In this document: positions 50,841-59,499 of the stretch, piece after piece
Layout: each line of letters begins with the position of its first letter
Numbering within the stretch: position 1 is the first letter of the stretch
Origin: CAWCWK01 sp963842125
Lineage (GTDB): Bacteria > Pseudomonadota > Alphaproteobacteria > Rhizobiales > CAWCWK01
Assembly: GCA_963842125.1 (NCBI GenBank)
Contig: CAWJFE010000005.1
Location: 434,001-498,000, forward strand
Direction of reading: 5' to 3'
Length of the DNA: 64,000 nucleotides
Notes under the pieces: model-generated
Seen by the model: only the letters and a program-made list of their open reading frames with translations
Database searches by the model: none
What the model was told of the DNA's origin: nothing
Program-made: the position numbers and the translations under genes

Positions 50841-51712
50841 GGGTTGGGCTCATCAGCAGGCTCGTCGGGACTGCGAAGGGATCGGGCGAAGGTAGCGGCG
50901 TCGGTGAGCGCGGCGATGTCGAGGCCGGTTTCGTGTCCGAGTTCGGCCAAGCGTTTGGCCAATACGACGGAGTCGACATTGCCCTTCGCGCCCGGCGCAT
51001 AGGGACAGCCGCCAAGCCCACCGACAGCGGCATCGAAGACCGCGAGCCCGAGCGCGAGGCTCGCCTCGACGTTCTCGGCGGCCTTTCCCTTGGTATCGTG
51101 GTAGTGCCCGGCCAAACGCTCCGGCGGCGCGATGTCGAGGACGGCGCGGAGCATCGCGGTGATCGTCTCCGGCGTTCCGTGTCCGATCGTATCGCCGAGG
51201 CTGACCTCGTGGCAGCCCGCGTCGAAAAGCGCCTTCGCGACGCGTGCGACCTCGGCGGACGAGACCGGGCCGGAATAGGGGCAGTCGGTCACGCAGGAGA
51301 CGTAGCCCCGCACCGGCACGCCATCGCGCGCGGCGGCGTCCATCACGGGCCGGAAGCGCTCCAGACTCTCCGCGATCGAGCAGTTTATGTTGCGCTGGCT
51401 GAAGGCCTCGGAGGCCGAGGCGAAGACCGCGACCGCGTCGGCCTTCGCCGCCTTCGCGCTCTCGTAGCCCTTGAGATTCGGCGTTAGCGCGGCGTAGGCG
51501 ATGCCGGGTTTGCGGGCGATGCCGGCCATCACCTCGGCCGCATCCGCCATTTGCGGCACCCAGCGCGGCGAGACGAAGCTGGCGGCCTCGATGCGGGTGA
51601 AACCGCAGGCAGAGAGCCGATCGATCAGCGCGACCTTGTCGGCCGTCGGGATAAAACGCGCCTCGTTCTGCAAGCCGTCGCGCGGGCCGACCTCGACAAG
51701 CGTAACCGTCAC
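50837..51712 (-). CDS. liuE: Hydroxymethylglutaryl-CoA lyase
   Basis: A 291-residue TIM-barrel lyase that splits HMG-CoA into acetoacetate and acetyl-CoA, the final dedicated step of leucine degradation. It opens with VEVGPRDGLQNEARF, carries CVTDCPYSGPVSSAEVARVA and SLGDTIGHGTPETI, and ends near GLGGCPYAPGAKGNVDS with the loop cysteine of the family. The start is GTG and overlaps the liuD stop by GTGA, showing tight coupling; the stop overlaps the liuC start. Confidence 0.94.
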   Translation of the reverse strand: MTVTLVEVGPRDGLQNEARFIPTADKVALIDRLSACGFTRIEAASFVSPRWVPQMADAAEVMAGIARKPGIAYAALTPNLKGYESAKAAKADAVAVFASASEAFSQRNINCSIAESLERFRPVMDAAARDGVPVRGYVSCVTDCPYSGPVSSAEVARVAKALFDAGCHEVSLGDTIGHGTPETITAMLRAVLDIAPPERLAGHYHDTKGKAAENVEASLALGLAVFDAAVGGLGGCPYAPGAKGNVDSVVLAKRLAELGHETGLDIAALTDAATFARSLRSPDEPADEPNP

Positions 51713-53670
51713 GCCTCAGGTTCCAGGGAGAGCAGCCGTGCGCCGTCCTCGATCTGATCGCCGACCGCGACCAGCACCTCGGCCACGGTGCCGTCGCGCG
51801 GGGCGGGGAGGGTGAGCTCCATCTTCATCGCTTCCATGACGAGGACGGCATCGCCGACGGCGACCGTGTCGCCGGCCTTCGCCTTCACGGCCCGAATGGT
51901 ACCCGGCATCGGCGCGACCACATGGTCGCCGCCGGCCTCGTCCGCGCCCCCGGCACCTACGGGGCGGAGGCGGAACGAGTGGGCGCCGTCATCGGTGAAG
52001 ACGGTCACGACCTCGCCATGTCGGACGCTTCGGAGCGACATGATCCTGCCTTCGCTCTCGAAGCGGCCAAGCGAAACGCGCCGGAGCGTGGTCGTCTCGT
52101 CGCCACTCTCCACCGTGAAGGAAGCCGGCCCGTTCAGGTGCACGCGGATCGGACCCTCGTCGTCGAACCGCACGAGGTGCTCTGCCGCGCCCCAGACCCG
52201 CCAGCCGCTTAGCATCGCCCAGGGGTCTACGCCGTTGGCGAGCACCGCCGCGAGTCCCAAGGCCTCCAGCGCGGCGACGGCGCGAACGCTCGGCGGCGGC
52301 GAGCCCACCTCCGTCAGCGACTCTTTCTCGCGCGCTATGAGGCCCGTATCGACATCGCCCGCGACGAAGTCTTCCTGCGCGCTAAGGCGGGCGAGGAAGT
52401 CGGTATTCGTCGTGCATCCGACGATCTCGGTCATCGCCAGGGCGGCGCGCAATCGCGCAAGAGCGCTCGCGCGGTCGGGCCCGTGAGTGATGATCTTGGC
52501 GATCATCGGATCGTAGAATGGCGTGACGGCATCGCCTTCCCGCACGCCCGTGTCGACGCGGGCCTGGCCTTCGGGCAGGCGCAGATGCGTGAGCGGGCCG
52601 GTGGAGGGGAGAAAGTCGCGCGCGGCATCCTCGGCGTAGAGCCGGGCCTCGAAGGCATGGCCGTCTATGGCGAGATCGTCCTGCATAAGGGGCAACGGTT
52701 CCCCCGACGCGACGCGCAGCTGCCACTCGACGAGATCGAGCCCCGTGATCGCTTCCGTGACCGGGTGCTCGACCTGGAGGCGGGTGTTCATCTCCATGAA
52801 GTAGAAGCGGTCGGATCGCAGCCCGTCCGACGCGTCGACGATGAATTCGACGGTGCCGGCACCCGCATAGCCGATCGCCTTGGCCGCCGTGACGGCGGCA
52901 TTGCCCATCGCCGCGCGCATCTCCGCCGTCATGCCGGGGGCGGGGGCCTCCTCGATTACTTTCTGATGGCGGCGTTGGAGCGAGCAGTCGCGCTCGAAGA
53001 GATGGACGGCCTCGCCATGCGTGTCCCCGAAGACCTGCACCTCGATATGGCGGGGCTTGGCGACATAGCTCTCGATGAGCACCCGACCATCGCCAAAGGA
53101 GGCCTGCCCCTCGCGCGTGGCGCCTTCGAGCGCGGCGGCGAAGTCTGCGGGATCGTCGACCCGCCGCATGCCCTTGCCGCCGCCTCCGGCGCGCGCTTTG
53201 ATGAGGACGGGATAGCCGATCTCGTCGGCCTTCGCAGCGAGAAAGTCCGGCTCCTGGCGCTCGCCATGGTAGCCGGGCACGACCGGCACGCCCGCTTCCT
53301 CCATCCGCGTCTTGGCCGCGTCCTTGAGGCCCATGGCGCGAATGGCGGAGGCGGAGGGACCGACGAAGGTGAGACCCGCCGCCTCGACCGCATCGACGAA
53401 ATCGGGGTTCTCCGACAGAAAGCCGTAGCCCGGGTGGACCGCGTCCGCACCCGTGCGCCGCGCGGCGTCGAGGATCGCGTCAACCTTGAGGTAGCTTTCC
53501 GAGACCGGGGCCGGGCCGATGCGAACGGCTTCGTCGGCCATCTCGACATGCATCGCGCCGGCGTCGGCGTCGGAGAAGACCGCAACGGTGCGCACGCCCA
53601 TCCGGCGGGCGGTACGGATGACGCGGACGGCGATCTCGCCACGATTGGCGATGAGAAGGGTGGAGATCAT
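51709..53670 (-). CDS. liuD: 3-Methylcrotonyl-CoA carboxylase biotin-containing subunit
   Basis: The 653-aa alpha subunit carboxylates its own biotin and passes the group to the beta subunit for methylcrotonyl-CoA. Order: biotin carboxylase (1-450: LLIANRGEIAVRVIRTARRM, GGGGKGMRRVDDP, EMNTRLQVEHPVTEAI), a linker domain, then a C-terminal biotinyl domain with the biotin site EAMKMEL about 50 residues from the end. The ATG at 53670 is five bases after the liuB stop; longer frames overlap liuB. Propionyl- or acetyl-CoA carboxylase is excluded mainly by the operon. Confidence 0.92.
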   Translation of the reverse strand: MISTLLIANRGEIAVRVIRTARRMGVRTVAVFSDADAGAMHVEMADEAVRIGPAPVSESYLKVDAILDAARRTGADAVHPGYGFLSENPDFVDAVEAAGLTFVGPSASAIRAMGLKDAAKTRMEEAGVPVVPGYHGERQEPDFLAAKADEIGYPVLIKARAGGGGKGMRRVDDPADFAAALEGATREGQASFGDGRVLIESYVAKPRHIEVQVFGDTHGEAVHLFERDCSLQRRHQKVIEEAPAPGMTAEMRAAMGNAAVTAAKAIGYAGAGTVEFIVDASDGLRSDRFYFMEMNTRLQVEHPVTEAITGLDLVEWQLRVASGEPLPLMQDDLAIDGHAFEARLYAEDAARDFLPSTGPLTHLRLPEGQARVDTGVREGDAVTPFYDPMIAKIITHGPDRASALARLRAALAMTEIVGCTTNTDFLARLSAQEDFVAGDVDTGLIAREKESLTEVGSPPPSVRAVAALEALGLAAVLANGVDPWAMLSGWRVWGAAEHLVRFDDEGPIRVHLNGPASFTVESGDETTTLRRVSLGRFESEGRIMSLRSVRHGEVVTVFTDDGAHSFRLRPVGAGGADEAGGDHVVAPMPGTIRAVKAKAGDTVAVGDAVLVMEAMKMELTLPAPRDGTVAEVLVAVGDQIEDGARLLSLEPEA

Positions 53671-53675
53671 GGCCC

Positions 53676-55283
53676 TCACATCCTGAAGACGCCGAAGCGC
53701 GTATCGTCGACCGGCGCGTTGAGGGCGGCCGAGAGGGACAAGGCGAGCGTCTCTCGCGTTCGGCGCGGATCGACGATGCCGTCGTCCCAGAGGCGGGCGG
53801 AGGCGTAGAGCGGGTGAGATTGCTCGGCAAACATGTCGATGGTGGGCTGCTTGAAAGCGGCCTCCTCCTCGACGCTCCAGGTGCCACCCTTCGCCTCGAT
53901 GCCGGCGCGTCTGACTTGACCCAGGACGCCCGCCGCCTGCTCGCCGCCCATCACGGCGATGCGGCTGTTGGGCCATGTCCAAAGGAAACGGGGCGAATAG
54001 GCGCGGCCGGCCATGCCGTAATTCCCCGCACCGTAGGACCCACCAATGAGCATGGTCACCTTGGGCACCGAGGTGGTGGAGACGGCGGTCACGAGCTTGG
54101 CGCCGTTCTTGGCGATGCCGCCGGCTTCGTATTGTCGGCCGACCATGAAGCCGGTGATGTTCTGGAGAAAGACGAGCGGGATCTTGCGCTGCGAGCAGAG
54201 CTCGACGAAATGCGCGCCCTTCACGGCGCTTTCCGAGAAGAGGACGCCATTGTTGGCAACGATGCCAACGGGAATGCCCATCACATGCGCGAAGCCGCAG
54301 ACGAGGGTCGGTCCGTAGCGCGCCTTGAACTCATCGAACCGCGAGCCGTCGACGACGCGGGCGATGACCTCGCGAACATCGAAGGGCGCCTTGGCGTCGG
54401 CCGGGACGACGCCGAGGATCTCTTCCGGGTCGTAGGCGGGGTCCTCGGGCGGCTCCAACTGGACGGTCTCGGGTTTGCCGCCGTTGAGATTGCCGACGAT
54501 CCGGCGGGCGATGTCGAGTGCGTGGGCGTCGTCCTCGGCCAGGTGGTCGGCAACGCCGGAAAGACGGGTGTGGACGTCGCCGCCGCCGAGGTCCTCGGCG
54601 GTCACGACCTCGCCCGTCGCGGCCCTCACCAGCGGCGGGCCGGCAAGGAAGATCGTGCCCTGGTCGCGAACGATGATCGCCTCGTCGGACATGGCGGGCA
54701 CATAGGCCCCACCTGCCGTGCACGAGCCCATGACGACGGCGACCTGCGCGATTCCGCGCGCCGACATCTGCGCCTGATTGTAGAAGATGCGCCCGAAATG
54801 GTCGCGATCGGGGAAGACCTCGTCCTGGTTCGGCAGATTGGCGCCGCCCGAGTCGACGAGGTAGACGCAAGGCAGGCGGTTCTCCTGCGCGATTTCCTGC
54901 GCCCTCAGGTGCTTCTTGACCGTGAGCGGATAGTAGGTGCCGCCTTTCACCGTCGCATCGTTGGCGACGACCATCACTTCGCGGCCCGCGACCCGTCCGA
55001 TGCCGGCGATGGCGCCGGCGGCCGGGACCTCGTCGCCGTACATCCCGTTGGCGGCGAGGAGGCCGACCTCGAGAAAGGGCGAGCCCGGATCGAGCAGCCC
55101 CTGCACCCGGTCGCGCGGCAGGAGCTTGCCTCTGGAGACGTGTCGCTCGCGCGATCGCTCCGTCCCGCCGGCGATGGCGCGGGTCGCCGCCATTCGCGAC
55201 GTGTCGAGCTGCGCCTCCATCGCGGCGCGGTTGGCGGCGAAGGCTTCGGAGCGGGGCGAGATCTGCGAGGTGAGGACGGGCAC
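53676..55283 (-). CDS. liuB: 3-Methylcrotonyl-CoA carboxylase carboxyltransferase subunit
   Basis: The 535-aa beta subunit transfers CO2 from biotin to 3-methylcrotonyl-CoA. It has the crotonase-like N and C halves, with YLVDSGGANLPNQDEVFPDR, MGSCTAGGAYVPAMSDEAI, the acyl-CoA region GVVPADAKAPFDVREVIARV and GGSYGAGNYGMAGRAYSPRF. Complete and undisturbed. It sits between liuA (4 bp gap) and liuD (5 bp gap), so the operon is compact. Confidence 0.93.
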   Translation of the reverse strand: MPVLTSQISPRSEAFAANRAAMEAQLDTSRMAATRAIAGGTERSRERHVSRGKLLPRDRVQGLLDPGSPFLEVGLLAANGMYGDEVPAAGAIAGIGRVAGREVMVVANDATVKGGTYYPLTVKKHLRAQEIAQENRLPCVYLVDSGGANLPNQDEVFPDRDHFGRIFYNQAQMSARGIAQVAVVMGSCTAGGAYVPAMSDEAIIVRDQGTIFLAGPPLVRAATGEVVTAEDLGGGDVHTRLSGVADHLAEDDAHALDIARRIVGNLNGGKPETVQLEPPEDPAYDPEEILGVVPADAKAPFDVREVIARVVDGSRFDEFKARYGPTLVCGFAHVMGIPVGIVANNGVLFSESAVKGAHFVELCSQRKIPLVFLQNITGFMVGRQYEAGGIAKNGAKLVTAVSTTSVPKVTMLIGGSYGAGNYGMAGRAYSPRFLWTWPNSRIAVMGGEQAAGVLGQVRRAGIEAKGGTWSVEEEAAFKQPTIDMFAEQSHPLYASARLWDDGIVDPRRTRETLALSLSAALNAPVDDTRFGVFRM

Positions 55284-55287
55284 AGGC

Positions 55288-56451
55288 TCAGGCCGTCGCT
55301 TTGAAGAGCTCGCGGCCGATCAGCATCCGGCGCACTTCCTGCGTGCCGGCGCCGATCTCGTAGAGCTTGGCGTCGCGAAGGAGACGGCCCGTCGGGTAGT
55401 CGTTTATGTAGCCGTTGCCGCCCAGCGCCTGAATCGCTTCCAATGCCAGTTCCGTTGCGCGCGCGGAGGCGTGGAGGAGGCAGCCGGCGGCGTCCTGCCG
55501 CGTCGTCTCGTGCCGGTCGCAGGATTGCGCGACGGCGTAGACATAGGCGCGGCTCGCGTTCATGGCCGTATACATATCGGCGATCTTGCCCTGCATCAGC
55601 TGGAACTCGCCGATAGGCTGACCGAACTGCTCGCGCTCGTGAATGTAGGGCATTACCACGTCCATGCAGGCGGCCATGATGCCCAAGGGCCCGCCCGAGA
55701 GGACGACGCGCTCGTAGTCGAGGCCCGACATGAGGACCTTCACACCGCGGCCCTCCTCGCCGAGGATGTTCTCGTAGGGTACGTCGCAATCCTCAAAGAC
55801 GAGTTCGCAGGTGTTGGAGCCGCGCATGCCGAGCTTGTCGAGCTTCTGCGCCGTCGAGAAACCCGTCATGCCTTTCTCGATGAGGAAGGCGGTGATGCCC
55901 TTCGCGCCGGCCTCGGGGTCGGTCTTGGCGTAGACGACGAGCGTGTCGGCGTCCGGGCCGTTGGTGATCCACATCTTGTTGCCGTTGAGGACGAAGCGGT
56001 CGTTGCGCTTCTCCGCGCGCAGCTTCATCGAGACGACGTCCGACCCCGCGCCCGGCTCCGACATGGCGAGCGCGCCGACATGCTCGCCCGACACGAGCTT
56101 CGTGAGGTACTTCTCCTTTTGCGCATCCGTGCCGTTCAACTTGATCTGGTTGACGCAAAGGTTGGAATGCGCGCCGTAGGAGAGGCCGACCGAGGCCGAA
56201 GCGCGGCTGATCTCCTCGATCGCGATCGTGTGCGCGAGGTAGCCCATCCCGGCGCCGCCATAGGCTTCGTCGACCGTGATGCCGAGGAGCCCGAGAGCGC
56301 CGAACTCGGCCCAGAGCTCGGACGGGAACTCGTTTGTCCGGTCGATCTCCTCCGCACGCGGGGCGATACGATCCTGCGCGAAGCGCCGGACGGTGTCGCG
56401 AAGGGCTTCGATGTCCTCGCCAAGGGCGAAGTTCAATGACGCGTCGAACAT
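55288..56451 (-). CDS. liuA: Isovaleryl-CoA dehydrogenase
   Basis: FAD-dependent acyl-CoA dehydrogenase of 387 aa that oxidises isovaleryl-CoA to 3-methylcrotonyl-CoA and passes electrons to ETF. It has AMSEPGAGSDVVSMKLRAEK, KMWITNGPDADTLVVYAKTD and the C-terminal QALGGNGYINDYPTGRLLRD-type segment. The catalytic glutamate of isovaleryl-CoA dehydrogenases lies in a different helix from other family members; assignment here is by operon. First enzyme specific to the branch, with 51 bp to the thiolase upstream. Confidence 0.93.
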   Translation of the reverse strand: MFDASLNFALGEDIEALRDTVRRFAQDRIAPRAEEIDRTNEFPSELWAEFGALGLLGITVDEAYGGAGMGYLAHTIAIEEISRASASVGLSYGAHSNLCVNQIKLNGTDAQKEKYLTKLVSGEHVGALAMSEPGAGSDVVSMKLRAEKRNDRFVLNGNKMWITNGPDADTLVVYAKTDPEAGAKGITAFLIEKGMTGFSTAQKLDKLGMRGSNTCELVFEDCDVPYENILGEEGRGVKVLMSGLDYERVVLSGGPLGIMAACMDVVMPYIHEREQFGQPIGEFQLMQGKIADMYTAMNASRAYVYAVAQSCDRHETTRQDAAGCLLHASARATELALEAIQALGGNGYINDYPTGRLLRDAKLYEIGAGTQEVRRMLIGRELFKATA

Positions 56452-56502
56452 GTAGCGGCGTTTCCTCGTTTTGTCGGCACTATGGCCCGGCTTCGATGGA
56501 TA

Positions 56503-57684
56503 TCAAACCCGCTCCATCGCCACCGCCGTCGCCTCGCCGCCCCCGATGCAGATGGAGGCGAGGCCGGTGCGAGCGCCTCGCGTCTCGAGCGCATGGAGAA
56601 GCGTGACCAGGATGCGCGCGCCGGACGCGCCGATCGGATGGCCGAGGGCGCAGGCGCCGCCATGGACGTTGACCCGCTCGTGACCTATGCCGGTCTCGTG
56701 CATGAACGCCATCGGCACGACGGCGAAGGCCTCGTTGACCTCGTAGAGATCGACATCGCCCGCCCGCCAGCCGAGCCGGTCGAGAACCTTGCGCGCGGCC
56801 GGCACTGGGGCGGTGGTGAACCAGCCGGGCTCCTGGCCATGACCGGCCTGCGCGGTGATCCGCGCGCGGATCGCCAGACCCTTCGCCTTCGCGTCGCTCT
56901 CGCGCATCAGGACGAGCGCGGCCGCCCCGTCCGAGATCGAGGAGGCGTTGGCGGCGGTCACGGTGCCGTCAGTCGCGAAGGCGGGCTTGAGATGGGGGAT
57001 CTTTTCGGGGCGGGCGAGACGGGGCTGCTCGTCGGTAGAGACGGTGTCTGCCGTCTTGCGGGATGCGACCTCTATAGAGGCGATCTCGGCCTCGAATCGA
57101 CCCTCGGTCTGCGCAGCCGACGCGCGCTCCAGAGAGGCGAGGGCGTAGGCATCCTGAGCCTCGCGGGCGAAGCCGTAACGGCGCGCGCAGTCCTCCGCGA
57201 AAGTGCCCATCAGGCGGCCCTTGTCGTAGGCGTCCTCCAACCCGTCGAGGAACATGTGATCGATGGCCCCGGCATGGCCGAGCCGCGCGCCGGCCCGCAT
57301 CTTCGGCAAGAGGTAGGGTGCGTTGGTCATGCTCTCCATGCCGCCGGCGACCATGACGTCTGCCTCGCCCGCTCGCAGCCTCGTCGCAGCTTCCATGACG
57401 GTGCGCATGCCCGAGCCGCACATCTTGTTGACCGTCGTCGCGGGCGTGCTCCAGGGGAGGCCCGCATGGTGCGCCGCCTGCCGTGCGGGCGCCTGGCCCT
57501 GGCCGGCGGGGAGGACGCAGCCCATCAATACCTCGTCGACGTCCGCGCCGTCGATCCCGGCATCCGCCAGCGCCGCGCGAATGGCGTGACCGCCGAGTTC
57601 GGCTGCACTCAAAGGCGCTAGCTCGCCCTGGAAGCCGCCAATGGGCGTGCGTTTCGCGCCGACGATGGCGATGGCGTCTGTCAC
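56503..57684 (-). CDS. Acetyl-CoA C-acyltransferase (thiolase)
   Basis: A 393-residue thiolase that splits acetoacetyl-CoA into two acetyl-CoA, or runs the reverse. The nucleophilic cysteine is in TTVNKMCGSGMRTVM near residue 88; the histidine and second cysteine are in NVHGGACALGHPIGASGAR and the C-terminal CIGGGEATAVA. I chose the GTG at 57684, giving standard length. It begins the leucine operon on the minus strand and would finish acetoacetate metabolism. The operon carries no acetoacetyl-CoA synthetase, so activation of acetoacetate must occur elsewhere. Confidence 0.9.
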   Translation of the reverse strand: MTDAIAIVGAKRTPIGGFQGELAPLSAAELGGHAIRAALADAGIDGADVDEVLMGCVLPAGQGQAPARQAAHHAGLPWSTPATTVNKMCGSGMRTVMEAATRLRAGEADVMVAGGMESMTNAPYLLPKMRAGARLGHAGAIDHMFLDGLEDAYDKGRLMGTFAEDCARRYGFAREAQDAYALASLERASAAQTEGRFEAEIASIEVASRKTADTVSTDEQPRLARPEKIPHLKPAFATDGTVTAANASSISDGAAALVLMRESDAKAKGLAIRARITAQAGHGQEPGWFTTAPVPAARKVLDRLGWRAGDVDLYEVNEAFAVVPMAFMHETGIGHERVNVHGGACALGHPIGASGARILVTLLHALETRGARTGLASICIGGGEATAVAMERV

Positions 57685-57795
57685 GGGGATCGGCTCCGGT
57701 CTCGCTGATGCTGAGACGCTCTTAGAGCGCGAAACCAAGCAGCCGGGCAAGGCGTTACGGACCTGCGCGCCCTATCCGCGCAGGAGACCCGCATC

Positions 57796-58035
57796 ATGTC
57801 CGACGAGATCACGCTGCCCGACGCCTATGCCGCACAGCAACACCTTCGTGAGGCGCTCGCGCTCGGGCCGGGCACCGTGCCCATGGCCGGCTTCGTCAAC
57901 ATGATCGGCGACGAGATCGAAGCCGCACGCGAGGCCGGCCACGACGATGCGTTCATCGCCGGCAAGGTCTCCGAGGCGAGCGGCGTGACGCTCACGGCGG
58001 ACGATATTGCGAAGCACTACAAGTCGCGTGGCTAG
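57796..58035 (+). CDS. Small conserved-looking hypothetical protein
   Basis: A 79-residue acidic protein (MSDEITLPDAYAAQQHLREA at the start; ending LTADDIAKHYKSRG), predicted to be helical with no signal or membrane segment. AGGAG lies nine bases before the ATG, and base use is like that of real genes. I do not recognise a family. It is divergent from the thiolase, and its TAG stop overlaps that of the convergent acyl-CoA dehydrogenase. Confidence 0.65.
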   Translation: MSDEITLPDAYAAQQHLREALALGPGTVPMAGFVNMIGDEIEAAREAGHDDAFIAGKVSEASGVTLTADDIAKHYKSRG

Positions 58036-59181
58036 CTCCGCTCGGCCAACAGTGCCCGCGCCGTGATGACGCGCATGATCTCGTTGGTGCCCTCCAGGAT
58101 CTGGTGGACGCGCAGATCCCGCACGATCTTCTCGATCCCATAGTCCGCGAGATAGCCGTAGCCGCCGTGGACCTGGAGCGCATCGTTGGCGACGCGAAAG
58201 CTCTGTGTCGGTCACGAAACGCTTGGCCATGGCACAGAACTTGGTGGCGTCGGGCGCCTTGGTGTCGAGCTTCCAGGCGGCCTGATAGAGGAAGGTGCGC
58301 GCGGCCTGCAGCTCGGTCTCCATGTCGGCCAGCTTGAACTGCAGCGCCTGGAACTGATCGATGGAGCGCCCGAACGCCTTTCGCTCGCCGGCATAGCGCA
58401 GGGCCGCGTCGAGCGCGGCCTGCGCGCCGCCGAGGGAGCAGGCCGCGATGTTGAGCCGTCCGCCGTCTAGCCCCTTCATCGCGTAGGAGAACCCGTGCCC
58501 CTCCTCGCCAAGTAGGTTCTCCGCCGGCACGTTCGCGCCATCGAACTGGACTTCGGCCGTCGGCTGCGCCTTCCAGCCCATCTTGCGCTCCTGCGCGCCG
58601 AAGGAGAGGCCGGACGTGCCGTTCTCGACGAGGAGAGCGGAGATGCCCTTCGGGCCTTCCTCGCCGGTGCGGACCATGGTGACGTAGACATCCGCCATGC
58701 CGCCGCCCGAGATGAAGGCCTTGGCACCCGACAGCGCATAGCCCGCATTGGTGCGTGCGGCCCTGGTGCGCAGCGCCGCCGCGTCGGAGCCGGAGCCGGG
58801 CTCGGTCAGGCAATAGGCAGCGATGAGGTCGGCTCTGGCGAGACGCGGCACCCAGGCCGCGCGCATGGCATCCGAGCCGAAGGCATCGATCATCCAGGCG
58901 CACATATTGTGGATAGACAGGAACGCCGCGATCGACGGGCATCCCATCGACAGGGCCTCGAAGATGAGGACGGCGTCGAGCCGGCCGAGGCCCGAGCCGC
59001 CATGCTCCTCACCCGTATAGATGGCCGCCATGCCGAGCTCGGCGGCCTCTTTCATGATAGGCGTCGGAAAGGTGCCGCTTTCGTCCCATTCGAGGGCGTT
59101 CGGCGCCAGCCGCTCGGCGGCGAAGTCGCCCGCCATGTCGCGGATCGCGGTTTGTTCGTCGGAAAGAGCGAAGTCCATCAA
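58032..59181 (-). pseudogene. Acyl-CoA dehydrogenase, single-base frameshift
   Basis: FAD-linked acyl-CoA dehydrogenase resembling isobutyryl/short-branched-chain types. The first frame runs from FALSDEQTAIRDMAGDFAAE through YCLTEPGSGSDAAAL to KRFVTDT, and the second continues from SFRVANDALQVHGGYGYLAD to ALLAERS. Removing one base near 58202-58206 gives a normal protein of about 382 aa. The C-terminal catalytic helices are fully conserved beyond the break, which argues for a recent or artefactual insertion. It could supply valine or fatty acid breakdown next to the leucine operon. Confidence 0.88.
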
Positions 59182-59218
59182 TGGCAGCCTATCATAGCGC
59201 TCGTGTCAACATGTCAAA

Positions 59219-59494
59219 TCATAGTAGGAGAGAATGGTAGACCTTGGCTTTACAAGGCGCGATGCCCGATAGGCCACGAATCATGAGAACGCGATCGAAT
59301 AACGAGCCGTCTTTTTCGATGCGGACGTACCAATTGCTTGAAACATCCGTGCCTCTCTCTACTGTTACATCTTCCGGTAGGTAGTCCTCAATCCCGTAGA
59401 GTTCCTGCGACCGAGGACAGATCATCTCCGTCACGTCTACGGACTGCGGCCAAAGCGGGGCGACCGCCAACACGCCAAGAACGATATCGAGCAT
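59219..59494 (-). CDS. Small secreted hypothetical protein
   Basis: A 91-residue protein with a hydrophobic N terminus (MLDIVLGVLAVAPLWPQ) that may be a signal peptide, then a mixed domain with two cysteines (EMICPRS and IAPCKAK) that could form a disulfide. The region is less GC-rich than its neighbours. No family recognised. The start is uncertain; an ATG eleven codons upstream overlaps the end of the neighbouring oxidoreductase gene. Confidence 0.45.
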   Translation of the reverse strand: MLDIVLGVLAVAPLWPQSVDVTEMICPRSQELYGIEDYLPEDVTVERGTDVSSNWYVRIEKDGSLFDRVLMIRGLSGIAPCKAKVYHSLLL

Positions 59495-59499
59495 GTCGA

